Below, piece after piece: positions 34,470 to 45,179 of a DNA stretch of 64,000 bases (the first letter of the stretch is position 1; every line of letters begins with the position of its first letter). The DNA is taken from the NCBI GenBank assembly GCA_030180135.1, contig CM058236.1:62337728-62401727 (forward strand). The letters run 5' to 3'. The notes under the pieces are model-generated. The model was not told the DNA's origin. It saw nothing but the letters and a program-made list of their open reading frames with translations, and made no database searches. The stretch is from Orychophragmus violaceus. Its lineage: Eukaryota > Streptophyta > Magnoliopsida > Brassicales > Brassicaceae. The translations under genes and the position numbers were made by a program.

Positions 34470-35654
34470 TGATATACCATGGATTTTATGGTTTTTAAGC
34501 ATGGTATATGTGTTATTTATCGAGTCTTTTACTATGTTTTAGAGTCTTTTCAGGTGTTTATTAGGTACAAGCACATTTGGAGCATATTTGGTGATTTAGA
34601 CACTTTCTGGAGCCAATTGGAGTATCTGGCCGAGAAATGAAGTTCACTGTTGATATTTCCGAGTTGCATCGACCGTCACACTTGTGGCAACGATCGATGC
34701 ACCAGCGAGATGGGCCAAAAGACGGTTTAATAAAGAATGATGAAAACTGCAGTCCTGCCCAGAAGTTCCTAATGTTTACAAAGAAGCCCCAAAACGTGTT
34801 TTAGGTTATAAATAGAGTTTTAAGCCAATGTTTAGGCTACGCTTGACACGCTTTACTTTAGTTTTATCTTATTTCAGAGAGCCTGAGGGGCTGATCCTGA
34901 TCTCGGAAGAGACTTGATTTTGAACCCCAGTTCTTATTTGATTTTATAATATTTGGTTTTCTATTCAAGATGTTTTCTGTTTCGATGAACATGTCTGAGT
35001 AGTTTACCTGTTAGGTTGAAGGATTCTCATTAGGGAATTCAGAGAATTATAGTTTAACTAATCTGTAGAGATCCATATCTGCTAGTTCTTTATCTAAGTT
35101 GTTCTTAATGCCTAATCTGAAGTAGCTAATCAGAATTATGATGTTAGGTTGATTAATGCAGCGGAAGTTGGTTAATTTAACTAGAAAGAATTTAGATAAG
35201 CAATTAAACTTTTCGCAAACGAAAGTTTGGTTCAGGATAATTGTGAACATATCAAACTTGGAATTAATGCTAGTTTAATCTGTTAGTTCTCGCAAACGGA
35301 AGTTTGGTTTGCTGCACTTAGACTTAGAGAATTATCGCAAAGGAATTTGGTTAATTCTATATCAGTGTTTGAGTTCTAGAATAGTTATTGATTGGATTTA
35401 GATAGATTGATTGCTTGCGTTCCTGATTTCCTGAGAACTCCTGAAACCTAACGCCTCGCCTTCTTGCTTACAAACTCACTTGAATTACTTTGCTATTTCG
35501 TTTACTGTTTTCACATCTGCTTCGCTTAATTTAATCTGAACTGCTATTAATCTATTGTGTGACTGAGAGTCCTCGTGGGATTCGATACCTTATATACTAC
35601 GATTGCATTAACTGTGCACTTGCAGTAGAATAGGGAAAACTATACAACCTATCA
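34470..35654 (+). repeat. 5' LTR of Athila-like element 2 (1185 bp)
   Basis: Starts TGATATACCATGG and ends CCTATCA. It is homologous to 7750-8928 but clearly diverged. A canonical TATAAATA lies at 34807-34814. A dyad pair (34666-34700) sits in U3, where element 1 has GGTCGACGCAG motifs. Confidence 0.9.
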
Positions 35655-35660
35655 AGTTTT

Positions 35661-35678
35661 TGGCGCCGTTGCCGGGGA
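35661..35678 (+). promoter_or_regulatory. Primer binding site of Athila-like element 2
   Basis: TGGCGCCGTTGCCGGGGA, identical to 8935-8952. Confidence 0.9.
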
Positions 35679-35862
35679 CTCTTTGAGTTCACCTATAGAT
35701 TTAGTACTAGGATTTAGACTAAGCATTCTTTTTAATTTTCTTGTTTACTCACGTTTTTGATTTTTGGATTCGCACTGCATCGATCGTTGCTCACCTTGCA
35801 TCGATCGACACAAGGCGAGAACAGCGATGCTGAGATCTGAGACGTTCAATAGGTCCCGCGCC

Positions 35863-37092
35863 ATGGAACCTGTGATTCTGATTCTCGGTGAAAACGGCAT
35901 TCTACGAGACCAAGAGGGTCACATATGCAACGCAAAAGGTCAGAAAATAGATGGGGAAGGAAATCCCATCTTACCAGATTACCATGTATTGGTTGGGCAA
36001 GTAGCTGAGATGCAGAGTAAGATAGATGACATCCACGACATCTTACTTAGGGAGAGACAGTTCCGAGCAGAGGCAAAAACTGATAAATTTACAGAGGCAC
36101 ATTATATGGCTGGAGCCGACTCTTATGGACATACATTGGGACATCAGCACATACAAGGTTCTAGGCATGCTCAAGGATCGAGAGACCAGAACTATACTTC
36201 CTATCTAGCGCCTCTTACACAAAGGAGCAAACTAGAAATGATGATAGAACAATCGATTGAAAAGCAACAGCAGAACACAGCTTCTTTTAGCTCGAAGCTG
36301 GAGAACTTGTACACTAATCTGAATGAGAAATTTGAATCCTTGAGCACTCGCATGAAGCAGCTGGACACACAGATGGATCATGGATCATGTCTAGCAGTTA
36401 AGGCTGTTGAATTTGTGGAAGACAGTGGGGAATTTGATGTTGAAATACCTGAGTTAGAAAGCTTCAATGCACCCGACTCAACAGAGATTGACATGGATCT
36501 CTTGACTTGGATAGTTCAGATTGAAGTAGGACCAAGCCAAGAAGAGAAATTTGAGTCTGAGATGGCTGGAATGGATCAAGAGGCGGATAAACCCGAGACC
36601 ATAGTTGAAACACGAGAGGAGACGACAGCATCGATCGATGCATCACAAGCACCGATCGTTGCACCCCGAGAGGAACCAGTTTCACTCATATCTCAAGGAC
36701 CTGCTAAGGAAAGAACCTATAAACCTCCATTGCCATTCCCGAAAGCTCCCGTTAAGTCTAAAGATATGGTTCAGTGCACAGTGATGGTTGACAAGAAGAT
36801 GGTGGTTCCACAAGAGCCTATTCTAACATCTTCAAGGCCTAAAGCTACTCATAAACAAAAGGCCCCGAACATCAAAACTTTGCCAAAGGTGAAGCATAAA
36901 TCCTCTAAGTTTAAACCTCCTGGCTCCACTGTTTTGAATGCAGGAAAGAGCGTTAAAACACCCAAGTGTCAATTTCACCCTACATTCATCCCGACGTTTC
37001 TTGGACGACATCATGCTGCTACTGCTTACACACCACCATGGATGATAAGGCATTCACAGAGACACTCAAAGTCTCTGTTGAAACCTCCATGA
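35863..37092 (+). CDS. Athila gag-derived ORF without capsid, second copy (409 aa)
   Basis: I chose ATG 35863 (MEPVILILGENG) because it matches the start at 9211; an in-frame ATG at 35827 is also possible. The layout matches the 9211 ORF: GILRDQEGHICNAKGQKIDG, then EMQSKIDDIHDILLRERQ, a Gln/Ser-rich stretch, LEMMIEQSIEKQ with NLNEKFESLSTRMKQLD, PELESFNAPDSTEIDMDLL, ERTYKPPLPFPKAPVKSK and the ending TAYTPPWMIRHSQRHSKSLL. The variable middle again contains a dyad pair (36628-36662), read here as SIDASQAPIVAP. The frame is fully open. No capsid, zinc knuckle or pol. The protein's role is unknown. Confidence 0.78.
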   Translation: MEPVILILGENGILRDQEGHICNAKGQKIDGEGNPILPDYHVLVGQVAEMQSKIDDIHDILLRERQFRAEAKTDKFTEAHYMAGADSYGHTLGHQHIQGSRHAQGSRDQNYTSYLAPLTQRSKLEMMIEQSIEKQQQNTASFSSKLENLYTNLNEKFESLSTRMKQLDTQMDHGSCLAVKAVEFVEDSGEFDVEIPELESFNAPDSTEIDMDLLTWIVQIEVGPSQEEKFESEMAGMDQEADKPETIVETREETTASIDASQAPIVAPREEPVSLISQGPAKERTYKPPLPFPKAPVKSKDMVQCTVMVDKKMVVPQEPILTSSRPKATHKQKAPNIKTLPKVKHKSSKFKPPGSTVLNAGKSVKTPKCQFHPTFIPTFLGRHHAATAYTPPWMIRHSQRHSKSLLKPP

Positions 37093-37256
37093 GTCTGACC
37101 CCTTTTCAAAAGTCAAGCTAATGACTTAAAACAAGCGCTGAGTGGGAGGCAACCCACTGTTAGGTTTGATTATTTTTCTTTCTCATTTTTGGTGTTTTTC
37201 TTAGGATTTCACGTTTTTAGTTGTTTTTGTTAAATATTAGATACAGAACACCAGTC

Positions 37257-37756
37257 NNNNNNNNNNNNNNNNNNNNNNNNNNNNNNNNNNNNNNNNNNNN
37301 NNNNNNNNNNNNNNNNNNNNNNNNNNNNNNNNNNNNNNNNNNNNNNNNNNNNNNNNNNNNNNNNNNNNNNNNNNNNNNNNNNNNNNNNNNNNNNNNNNNN
37401 NNNNNNNNNNNNNNNNNNNNNNNNNNNNNNNNNNNNNNNNNNNNNNNNNNNNNNNNNNNNNNNNNNNNNNNNNNNNNNNNNNNNNNNNNNNNNNNNNNNN
37501 NNNNNNNNNNNNNNNNNNNNNNNNNNNNNNNNNNNNNNNNNNNNNNNNNNNNNNNNNNNNNNNNNNNNNNNNNNNNNNNNNNNNNNNNNNNNNNNNNNNN
37601 NNNNNNNNNNNNNNNNNNNNNNNNNNNNNNNNNNNNNNNNNNNNNNNNNNNNNNNNNNNNNNNNNNNNNNNNNNNNNNNNNNNNNNNNNNNNNNNNNNNN
37701 NNNNNNNNNNNNNNNNNNNNNNNNNNNNNNNNNNNNNNNNNNNNNNNNNNNNNNNN
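37257..37756. other. Assembly gap (500 N)
   Basis: Exactly 500 Ns, typical of a gap of unknown length. It hides the rest of Athila-like element 2, the rest of the copia 3' LTR and the 5' part of the LINE. Confidence 0.99.
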
Positions 37757-37903
37757 GGGGAGTATTATAAAAAAGAGAGATTAACACTTAACTAGTGCTA
37801 CAAGTCATCTTGTCTTTTATCTGAATATATTAGAAAATTCATGTACCTACCAAAAGCATTTTGCATGTTGCGTTGCTTCCCTCTTCTTCAACACTATCTC
37901 ACA

Positions 37904-37911
37904 ATATAAAA
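37904..37911 (+). promoter_or_regulatory. Probable TATA box of BAHD gene 1
   Basis: ATATAAAA in CTCACAATATAAAAATAAC, about 75 bp before the ATG. The corresponding CTCACGGGATATAAAT precedes gene 2. Confidence 0.55.
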
Positions 37912-37985
37912 ATAACAACAATTTCGTTGCCTACAAAAGTCTCAGATAATTTATCTAAAACAGAGTCCAAGTACCTTCCTCAACG

Positions 37986-39206
37986 ATGGCGTATAATGTG
38001 ATCAAGATCGCCCGAGTCAGCCCTGTAACAAATTTGGTCGACCCGCTCATTCTCCCACTTACTGTCTTCGATTTAATGTACCTAGAACTCTCTACGCAGC
38101 GAGTCACCTTTTACAGTTACAGACTCACTGAGTCTGAGTCCTCTCGCACCTTTTTCTACTCTGTGATCCTCCCCAAGCTCGAGCGATCCCTTTCCATCGT
38201 CCTCACACACGTTCTCCCCCTCTCCGGTCACGTCAAGTGGGAGCCACGAGATCCTAAGCCGCACATCATCGTCGTCCCGCAAGACACTGTGTCTCTCACC
38301 GTGGTGGAGACCGAAGCCGAATTCTCTCGTGTTTCAGGCAAAGGGCTTCGTCACCAGACTGAGTTACGCCCGCTAGTGCCCGAGTTACCGGTTACCTCTG
38401 ACTCAGCCCCTATTCTTACCGTGCAAATCACTTTGTTCCTGAACCAAGGCTTTTGCATCGGAACCACAACCCGCCATGTCGCCGTTGATGGCAAAACGAA
38501 TGCACAATTTCTCAAATCATGGGCTCACATCTGTAAACACGGAACGATACCGCAAGATTTTCATTTACCTACGCTTTTTGATCGTACTGTTATCCATGTT
38601 CCAGCCGAACTCGAATCGAAGATCCTTGAAAGTCATATGTATCTCTCAGAGGGAAAATCTAGCGTAAGAAGCTTAAAGCTTTCTCCCACTAATGAGATGG
38701 ATGAAGACGTCGTGAGGATCACGCTCGAGCTGACTCAGGAGAAAGTCAAGAAACTCAGAGAACGAGTCAAAAGAGAGTCAACTCGCTCTGATCTTCACCT
38801 GTCAACTTTCGTCATCACTTATGCCTATGTATTGACCTGTGTGGTGAAGGCACGTGGAGGCGATCCAAATCGACCTGTTTCTTTCGACTACGATGCTGAT
38901 TTCAGAGACCGGTTAGACCCACCAGTTCCCGTGACCTATTTCGGGAACTGCGTCTCACCTATCAATTTCTTTGGATACAAAGGCAATACATTTCTTGGAG
39001 AAAATGGGTTTGTCAATGGCGTCGAGATTCTCAGCGATTCTATCAGAATTTTGAATTCGCGAGGGGCAGAGTCAATATGGGAGTTGTATGAGGAAGGATT
39101 TAAAAAGATAGAACCAGGTACACAGAAGCTAACCGTTGCTGGGTCACGGACTGATTTCTCACAATCGGTCAGTGCGGCCATAACTCTTTTCTGCCCCTCG
39201 CAGTAG
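37986..39206 (+). pseudogene. BAHD acyltransferase 1 (malonyltransferase-like), 3' truncated by a chromovirus
   Basis: ATG 37986 lies in CTCAACGATGG, as in gene 2. About 387 host-coded residues are followed by about 19 residues read from the LTR. Family hallmarks are the HXXXD motif HVAVD (residues 164-168), which supplies the catalytic His, and YFGNC (318-322), typical of anthocyanin/phenolic-glucoside acyltransferases. These cytosolic enzymes use malonyl-CoA to acylate glucosides. The residue before the catalytic His is Arg (TTRH), where gene 2 has HH. The DFGWG motif and the last ~60 residues are absent. The host part has no stops, so truncation looks later than the gene's functional life. 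The closest relatives I recognise are At5g39050/At3g29590-type genes; substrate cannot be told. Probably inactive. Confidence 0.85.
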
Positions 39207-39593
39207 CTAAGTCAGCCTTGCTCCGAAATAGGACTTCGGTCCTTATAGAGAGAAAGCTACAAAATTTGTAGAGAGAGAGTGTTTAGAAGAACTTGTATTG
39301 AAATCTCAATGCTTAGATGATTTACAAGTGAGGTTTACACCTCCTTATATACAAGTTTCCACCAAGATCCAACGGTGGAGATTAATCTAATCTAAGGGCT
39401 AAGATTAATCCTCTACACTCTTCCACACTCTTCCACACTTTTCTACAAATATCTACAATAATCTAAGATACTCTCCAAGCTTCTAGAAGTTGGGCTCAAA
39501 GTCTTGGGCTTGTAGTATCTTGGATCTTCTCTTCTCTTGGGTCTCGGCCTATTTTCATCAAGTAAACTCATGGGTAATAATTGGGCCGTGACA
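39142..39593 (-). repeat. 3' LTR of the chromovirus (452 bp)
   Basis: The minus strand starts TGTCACGGCCCAATTATTAC. The plus-strand outer end reads GTCACGGACTGATTTC directly after the BAHD coding sequence. It matches 44216-44584 with several differences. TATA-like TTATATACA lies near 39346. Confidence 0.85.
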
Positions 39594-39601
39594 TCCTCCC
39601 T

Positions 39602-42600
39602 CACTTATTGCGGAGACGTCCTCGTCGCCGTGTACTCCTTCAGCTTCTCGCGGAACTGCCACAAGTCCTCTTCAGGCTCCTAAGTAGCTTCTGACTCGGC
39701 AATCCCTTCCACTTGATCAAGAGTGAGTTTTACACGGAACGCCTCGCTTCCTGACTTCCTTCTTCCCGAGCACTTCCCCAATCTCTTTGTCATAAGACTT
39801 TGTCACGATGGGTGGTGCTCGGATCGACTCTCCCCGACTTTGATCTCTCATCCCGGTGGTAAGGCTTCAGCATACTCACGTGGATCTTCAGCGTATCCGG
39901 TAAGTCAACTCGGTAGGACACCTTCCCGACCTTCGCGATCACTTCAAAGGGTCCTTCATATCTCCGAACTAAGCCCTTGTGTAAGCTCCGCAATGCCTTG
40001 AATTGTTTAGGCAGAAGCTTCACAAAGACCAAGTGTCCCACCGAGTACTCGGAAAAGCGTCTCTTCTCTTCCGCCCATTTATTCATCCACTTCCGAGACT
40101 TCTCCAAGCACACCCGGGCCAAATCGGCATGCTCCTCCCATGCTTTGGCCATATTCATCGCTCCCGGACTCTTCCCTTCCAAACCGGGGTTTGCCAACGC
40201 ATGCAGGGTCAAAGGCTGTTGCCCCGTTGCTAGCTCGAATGGACTCCGGCCAGTCGACTCACTTCGTTGCAAGTTGTATGAGAATTGGGCAATGTCCAGC
40301 AACTTAGCCCAATCTCGCTGATTCGCACTCACGAAGTGTCGAAGGTAACACTCCAACAAGACATTCACCCTTTCCGTTTGTCCATCCGATTGAGGGTGAA
40401 AGCTCGTTGAGAAGTTCAAGTCCGTTCCAAGCAACTTGAACAACTCCATTCACAACTTTCCGGTAAAGCGGGGATCCCTATCACTCACGATGTTCCTCGG
40501 AAACCCCCAATACTTCACCATTTTTTTGAAAAACGCCCTTGCGGCGCCTTCGGCTGTGCAATCCCGATCGCAAGCCACAAACGTTCCATACTTAGAGAAT
40601 CGATCCACAATCACCATGATGGATCCAAACCCTTCCGACTTAGGAAAGGCGCTAATGAAATCCAACGAGACCGACTCCCAGGGTCTCTCCGAAATAGGCA
40701 AAGGCTCCAGCAAGCCTGCCGATTGCTTGTTCTCTGTCTTATCTTGTTGGCAAATGAGACAAGTCTTCACATACAACTCCACGGTATCCCGCATCCGTGG
40801 CCAAAAGTAGGCTGCTTCCACTAACGCCAACGTCCGTTTCTGTCCCGGATGTCCTACCCATCGAGTATCATGACACTCTCGAATGACATCCCGACGGAGG
40901 CTCTCCCACTTCGGAACATATAGTCGACGTCCCTTAGCGTAAAGTAGCCCGTTCTCAACCCAAAACCAATGGGTTTTTCCTTCCCCAACCAACTTCATCA
41001 ACTCTTGGGCCATTGGATCACGTCCCAGCCCTTCTCTAATTCGGCCCAAGATACTTCCTTCAGCCATACTTATTGCCGCAAGTTCTGCTTTCCGGCTCAA
41101 CGCATCAGCCACCACGTTAGCCTTCCCGGGTTTGTACTCCATCGTGTAGTCAAACTCCGCCAAGAAGTCTTGCCAACGAGCTTGCTTAGGCGACAACTTC
41201 TTCTGAGTTTGGTAGTAACTCGTGGCCACATTGTCCGTCTTGATCACAAAATGCGATCCCAGCAAGTAATGCCTCCAAACTCTAAGGCAATGGACCACCA
41301 CCGTCATTTCCTTCTCCTGCACCGTATACCGCCTCTCCGTCTCGTTCAACTTCCGAATTTCGAAGGCAATGGGATAACCTTCTTGCATCAGTACTCCGCC
41401 AATCGCAAAGTCTGAAGCGTATGTATGTAACTCGAATAGCAGCTTGAAATCTGGCAAGGCAAGGACAGGTTCTTGGCTTACCGCGGCCTTTAACTCCTCA
41501 AAGGCCTCTTGACATTTCTCGGACCACTCCCAACACTTCTTTAACAAAACGGTCAAGGGAGCAGCCCTTTTCGAGTATCCTTCAATGAACCGGTGATAGT
41601 AGTTTACCAGCCCAAGGAAAGATCTCAACTCCGTCACTTTCGTCGGAGCTTCCCACTCAATGATCGATTTCACCTTTGGCTCATCCATCTTAAGCCGTCC
41701 ATGCCCAATGACGTGCCCCAAGAACTGAACTTCCTTGGTGGCGAACGTGCACTTCTCGTTCTTGACGAACAGCTCGTTCTCTCGGAGAACCCAAAAAACT
41801 GTCCGCAAATGCTCGACATGCTCCTCCTTAGTGTGGCTATAGATCACGATGTCGTCCAGGTAACACACCACGAATCGGTCAAGGAAAGGCTTGCAAGATC
41901 AGATTCATCAGCGTGCAAAACGTGGCTGGGGCGTTTGTGAGGCCAAAGGGCATCACCAACCACTCAAACGACCAAGTGATGCAAGCTGTTTTCGGCTCAT
42001 CTCCTTCGGCAATCCGGACTTGATAATACCCCTTCTGCAAGTCCATCTTGGTATAGATATTTTCCTCTCCCAACCTATCGAACATGTCAACGATCAAAGG
42101 AATCGGGTAACGATTCTTGATGGTTACCTTGTTCAGCGCCCGGTAGTCCACACACATCCGCAACGATCCGTCATGCTTCTTTTGGAACAAAACCGGGGCA
42201 ACATAAGGAGCTTTCGACGGCCTGAGCTTCCTCGTGGCCAGAAACTCGCCCAACTGCTTCCTGAGCTCTTCAAGCTCGCAAGGAGGCATCCGGTAAGGAG
42301 CCATCGCTAGTGGTTTCGCCCCTACCTCCAACTCGATCCGATGGTCTACTTCCCTCATTGGTGGTAGCTTCTCGGGCAACTTAGCGGGCATTACGTCCTT
42401 ATTTTCCTCAAGGACGGCTTCAATAACAGGTGGTAGCGGTTCACTCATTCCGCCTTCATCTTCCACCTTAATCACAGCCAAGAACGTGGGTTCACCCTTC
42501 TTCACGCCTTGGTAAGCTGCATCGCGGACAACTGCTTAGGCATCTCGCCTTTCTCTTCCATGACCGGGATCATGCACTGCGATCCCTTCTCAAGGATGCA

Positions 42601-42979
42601 TACCGAGCTGAGGGCAGGCATCGGTATGGCTAGGACTTGCCTCATGAAGTCCAAGCCGATCACCACCTTGAAATCGTCCATCGGGACAACCGAGAAGTTC
42701 ACCGGACCAACCCATTAGCCCAGCTTTATCTCTACTCCTCGAGCCGTCCCTTGAACCGGTTTGGCTTTGGTGTTCTCCGTCTTCATCCAGCCCTCCCGCT
42801 TATCCCAACGAATCCGAGTCTCTTAGCTTCATCATCAGCCATGAAGTTATGTGTGGCTCGTATCCACCATAACTCGAGCCATCTTCCCGTTGATCCGGGC
42901 TTCGATTTACATAAGCCCTTTGTTGACCGTCTTGGCAACCAGGCTAGATCTAAGGGCGTTAAGGAGTTGTAACGACCCC
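39602..42979 (-). pseudogene. Chromovirus pol: protease, RT, RNase H, integrase, chromodomain
   Basis: Minus-strand pieces in order. Protease: VMVDTSH in one frame and ATHNFMADDEAKRLGF in another, then FKVVIGLDFMRQ. Reverse transcriptase: PYRMPPCELEELRKQL, VDYRALNKVTIKNRYPIPLI, TKMDLQKGYYQVRI, FGLTNAPATFCTLMN, and YLDDIVIYS after a frameshift near 41875. RNase H: YASDFAIGGVLMQEGYPIAF, KTDNVATSYY, DALSRK. Integrase: a zinc-binding H..H..C..C (CHDTRWVGH, CLICQQDK), SLDFISAFPKS, IVSDRDPRFTG, a stop at 40447-40449, then FHPQSDGQTERVN and a GPFEVIAKVGKVSYRV block. A chromodomain-like tail near 39620-39690 reads ESEAT, stop, EPEEDLWQFREKL. These would copy and integrate the element; this copy is dead. 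Confidence 0.88.
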
Positions 42980-44170
42980 ATTTTCGCCGATTCCTCCCCT
43001 TGAGTCTCGGCATCCCGTTGCTCAACCATCGCGGAAAGTGAACCCATCTTCGGACAGTCCTTCATGGTGTATGGCCCCTTGCACACAAAGCACCCACCTT
43101 TCGGCACGAACGACTTCTTCTTTGCCTCATAGTCATCCCGACATAGGATCTTATCCCTCCCACTGGATCGAGGGCGATAGTCACGCCTTTCTCCCCTACT
43201 TTTAGCCACGACCTTCTCTTTATCCTTCCTCTTGTGTGAGCCAGACGAGCTTTGGGAGCAAAAGTCAACAAATGATTCAGCCACCGCGACCGCCTCGTCA
43301 AGAGTCTGAACTCCCCTTCGTTGCAGCTCTTGTTTCGCCCAGTTTTGTAATCCATCGGTGAAATGGAAGACAAGATCCTCGTTGGACATGCTAGGAATCT
43401 GCAACATAATGTTGGTGAATTCCTTAACATAGTCGCGGACCGTACCTTTCTGCCGAAGTTCCCTCAAATTCCTCCGGGCTTCATACACGATATTCTCCGG
43501 ATAGAACTGTCGCTTGAGTTCCCTCTTGAACTCTTACCACGTTCCCACTTGGGCAGCGCCCCTCTCGATGTCGGCAAGCTTCCTTCGCCACCATAACATC
43601 GCCATATCGGTCAAGTACGATGTGGCCATCTTGACCTTAGCCCTCTCATTTGTCAGGTTGACGTTGTCGAAGTAATGCTCCAGCTGCCACAGGAAGTTAT
43701 CAACTTCCTTAGTATCTTGCGTCCCATTGAACTTCGACGGTTTTGAGGACATCAATCTTCCCCATGCCAACCGGGCCACCTTGGACGCCGTTGGCTGCAG
43801 CCCTCCTGCATAGAGTGATGTCCGCCTCCATTCCTTCCAGCCTTGCCATGATCTCGTCACGCAAGCCTGCTATCACCTCATCCCGGAAAGATCGGACCAA
43901 CTCCTCCAGCTGAATGAACCGAGAGTCGGTGTCGGCGGCATTCTTCTTGATGTCCTCCAAATCCGACATGACCAACTCTTCCAACGCCTCGGAGTTGTGT
44001 TCCAGCCTATCCATCCTTTCCCCCACTTGTTCCAGCCCCATGCTAAACATCTCCCGAGTAACGCTTTTATCACGTCGGCCCTTCTTCCCTTGGGTCACCG
44101 CAGCATCCCTTCCTTGTTCCTCGGCGGTGATGTTAGTTTCTGGGTTGGAACTTTCATTCGATCTGGCCAT
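42980..44170 (-). pseudogene. Chromovirus gag
   Basis: Start at ATG 44170 (MARSNESSNPETN), about 35 nt after the primer site. A coiled-coil-like region (LEHNSEALEELVMSDLEDIK) is followed, after frameshifts near 43720-43860, by capsid blocks FNGTQDTKEVDNFLWQLEHY and MLWWRRKLADI. After a stop near 43535 come LRELRQKGTVRDYVKEFTNI and AKQELQRRGVQTLDEAV, then a decayed zinc knuckle, CFVCKGPYTMKDCPK (Tyr where GH is expected). Confidence 0.83.
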
Positions 44171-44203
44171 CCTTCTTCCTTGTTCCCTCGGTCGAAACTT
44201 TGC

Positions 44204-44215
44204 TCTGATACCAAC
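44204..44215 (-). promoter_or_regulatory. Primer binding site of the chromovirus
   Basis: The minus strand reads TGGTATCAGAGC next to the LTR end at 44216. Confidence 0.85.
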
Positions 44216-44584
44216 TGTCACAGACTGATTTCTCACAATCGGTCACTGCGGCCTTAGCTCCTTTCTGCCCCTCGCAGTAGCTAAGTCAGCCTTGCTCCGA
44301 AATAGGACTTCGGTCCTTAGAGAGAGAAAGCTACGAAATTTGTAGAGAGAGAGAGAGAGTGTTTAGAAGAACTTGTATTGAAAGCTCAATGCTTGGATGA
44401 TTTACAAGTGAGGCCCAAACCTCCTTATATACAAGTTTCCACCAAGATCCAATGGTAGAGATTAATCTAATCTAAGGGCTAATATTAATCCCCTACACTC
44501 TTCCACACTCTTCCACACTTTTCTACAAATATCTACTATAATCTAAGATATTCTCCAAGCTTCTAGAAGTTGGGCTCAAAGTCT
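44216..44584 (-). repeat. 5' LTR of the chromovirus, outer end deleted
   Basis: The plus strand starts TGTCACAGACTGATTTC and follows 39142-39510, then breaks off after GGGCTCAAAGTCTT, about 85 bp short of the full LTR. Confidence 0.85.
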
Positions 44585-45046
44585 TTCAAATTTAAAAAAA
44601 AAAAAAAAAACAAAACAAAACAGCTAAGAAAAGATTATAGGAGTACGTCCGTAACCAAAAAGAACTGAGTGCTTGGGTGCGATTTGCCAATGGGTCCGAA
44701 AGAAATGAATCGATCGGCAGATGGGTGTTAAAGATGAACTTTCAAAAAGACTAATTAGTAATTAGTTGAAATTTGAGAAAGAGTATTTCGTAATTTAAAG
44801 GATGACAAGGCAATAAAGGAAAGAATGAAAATGTAGTCGTTTTATTAGATGTAGTGTTCAAAATCAATTAACAATTTCCGAATTAATGAAGTATCAAATT
44901 ATATTTTCCCGTGCAGGAAAAATATATTTATATTCCGAGAATTAGATCAAAACCTTAGATTTTCTCTGATACAAATAAGTTAAATCCGGATGCTTTTGAA
45001 TTTTCTTTTCTTTTCTGAGATTTGTATTTAACTTCTTCCTTTTCTA
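44585..45046. other. Intergenic, no gene; A-rich tract
   Basis: Starts with an A-rich run (44591-44622) next to the deleted LTR end, possibly repair or poly(A) sequence. Nothing coding, and no trace of the missing BAHD 3' end. Confidence 0.5.
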
Positions 45047-45179
45047 AAATATGATGGACTATTTGCAAAAATGCCCATAAAATTGAAGTCAACCATGAAA
45101 ATACCCTATTCATTTTCCTGTCTCTTTTTTCGCAAATATATCCCCCTAATAATCTGTGTATTCACGATAATACCATCGA

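Larger units (their letters stand above)
34470..37256 (+). mobile_element. Non-autonomous Athila-like element 2, right part lost in the N gap
   Basis: 5' LTR, Athila primer site, a capsid-less gag-type ORF (35863-37092) and GCGCTGAGTGGGAGGCAACC at 37134-37153, exactly as in element 1. The sequence then runs into Ns. It is inserted in the copia 3' LTR. The bases GGGGAGT directly after the gap could be the tail of its purine tract, but no LTR follows, so this is uncertain. Confidence 0.85.
39142..44584 (-). mobile_element. Ty3/gypsy chromovirus, decayed, inserted in BAHD gene 1
   Basis: Minus-strand element: truncated 5' LTR (44584-44216), initiator-Met primer site, gag, protease, reverse transcriptase, RNase H, integrase, chromodomain remnant, purine tract (complement of TCCTCCCTCACTTATTGCGG at 39594) and the 3' LTR (39593-39142). 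The coding region has several frameshifts and stops. The outer end of the 5' LTR (about 85 bp) and the 3' end of the BAHD gene are both absent beyond 44584, so a deletion removed that junction and no target duplication can be seen. Confidence 0.9.

Noticed and set aside
37221..37787. Long ORFs on both strands across 37221-37787
   Set aside because: They consist of Ns from the assembly gap.
39790..42505. Plus-strand ORFs opposite the chromovirus pol
   Set aside because: Antisense shadows of clear RT/RNase H/integrase coding sequence.
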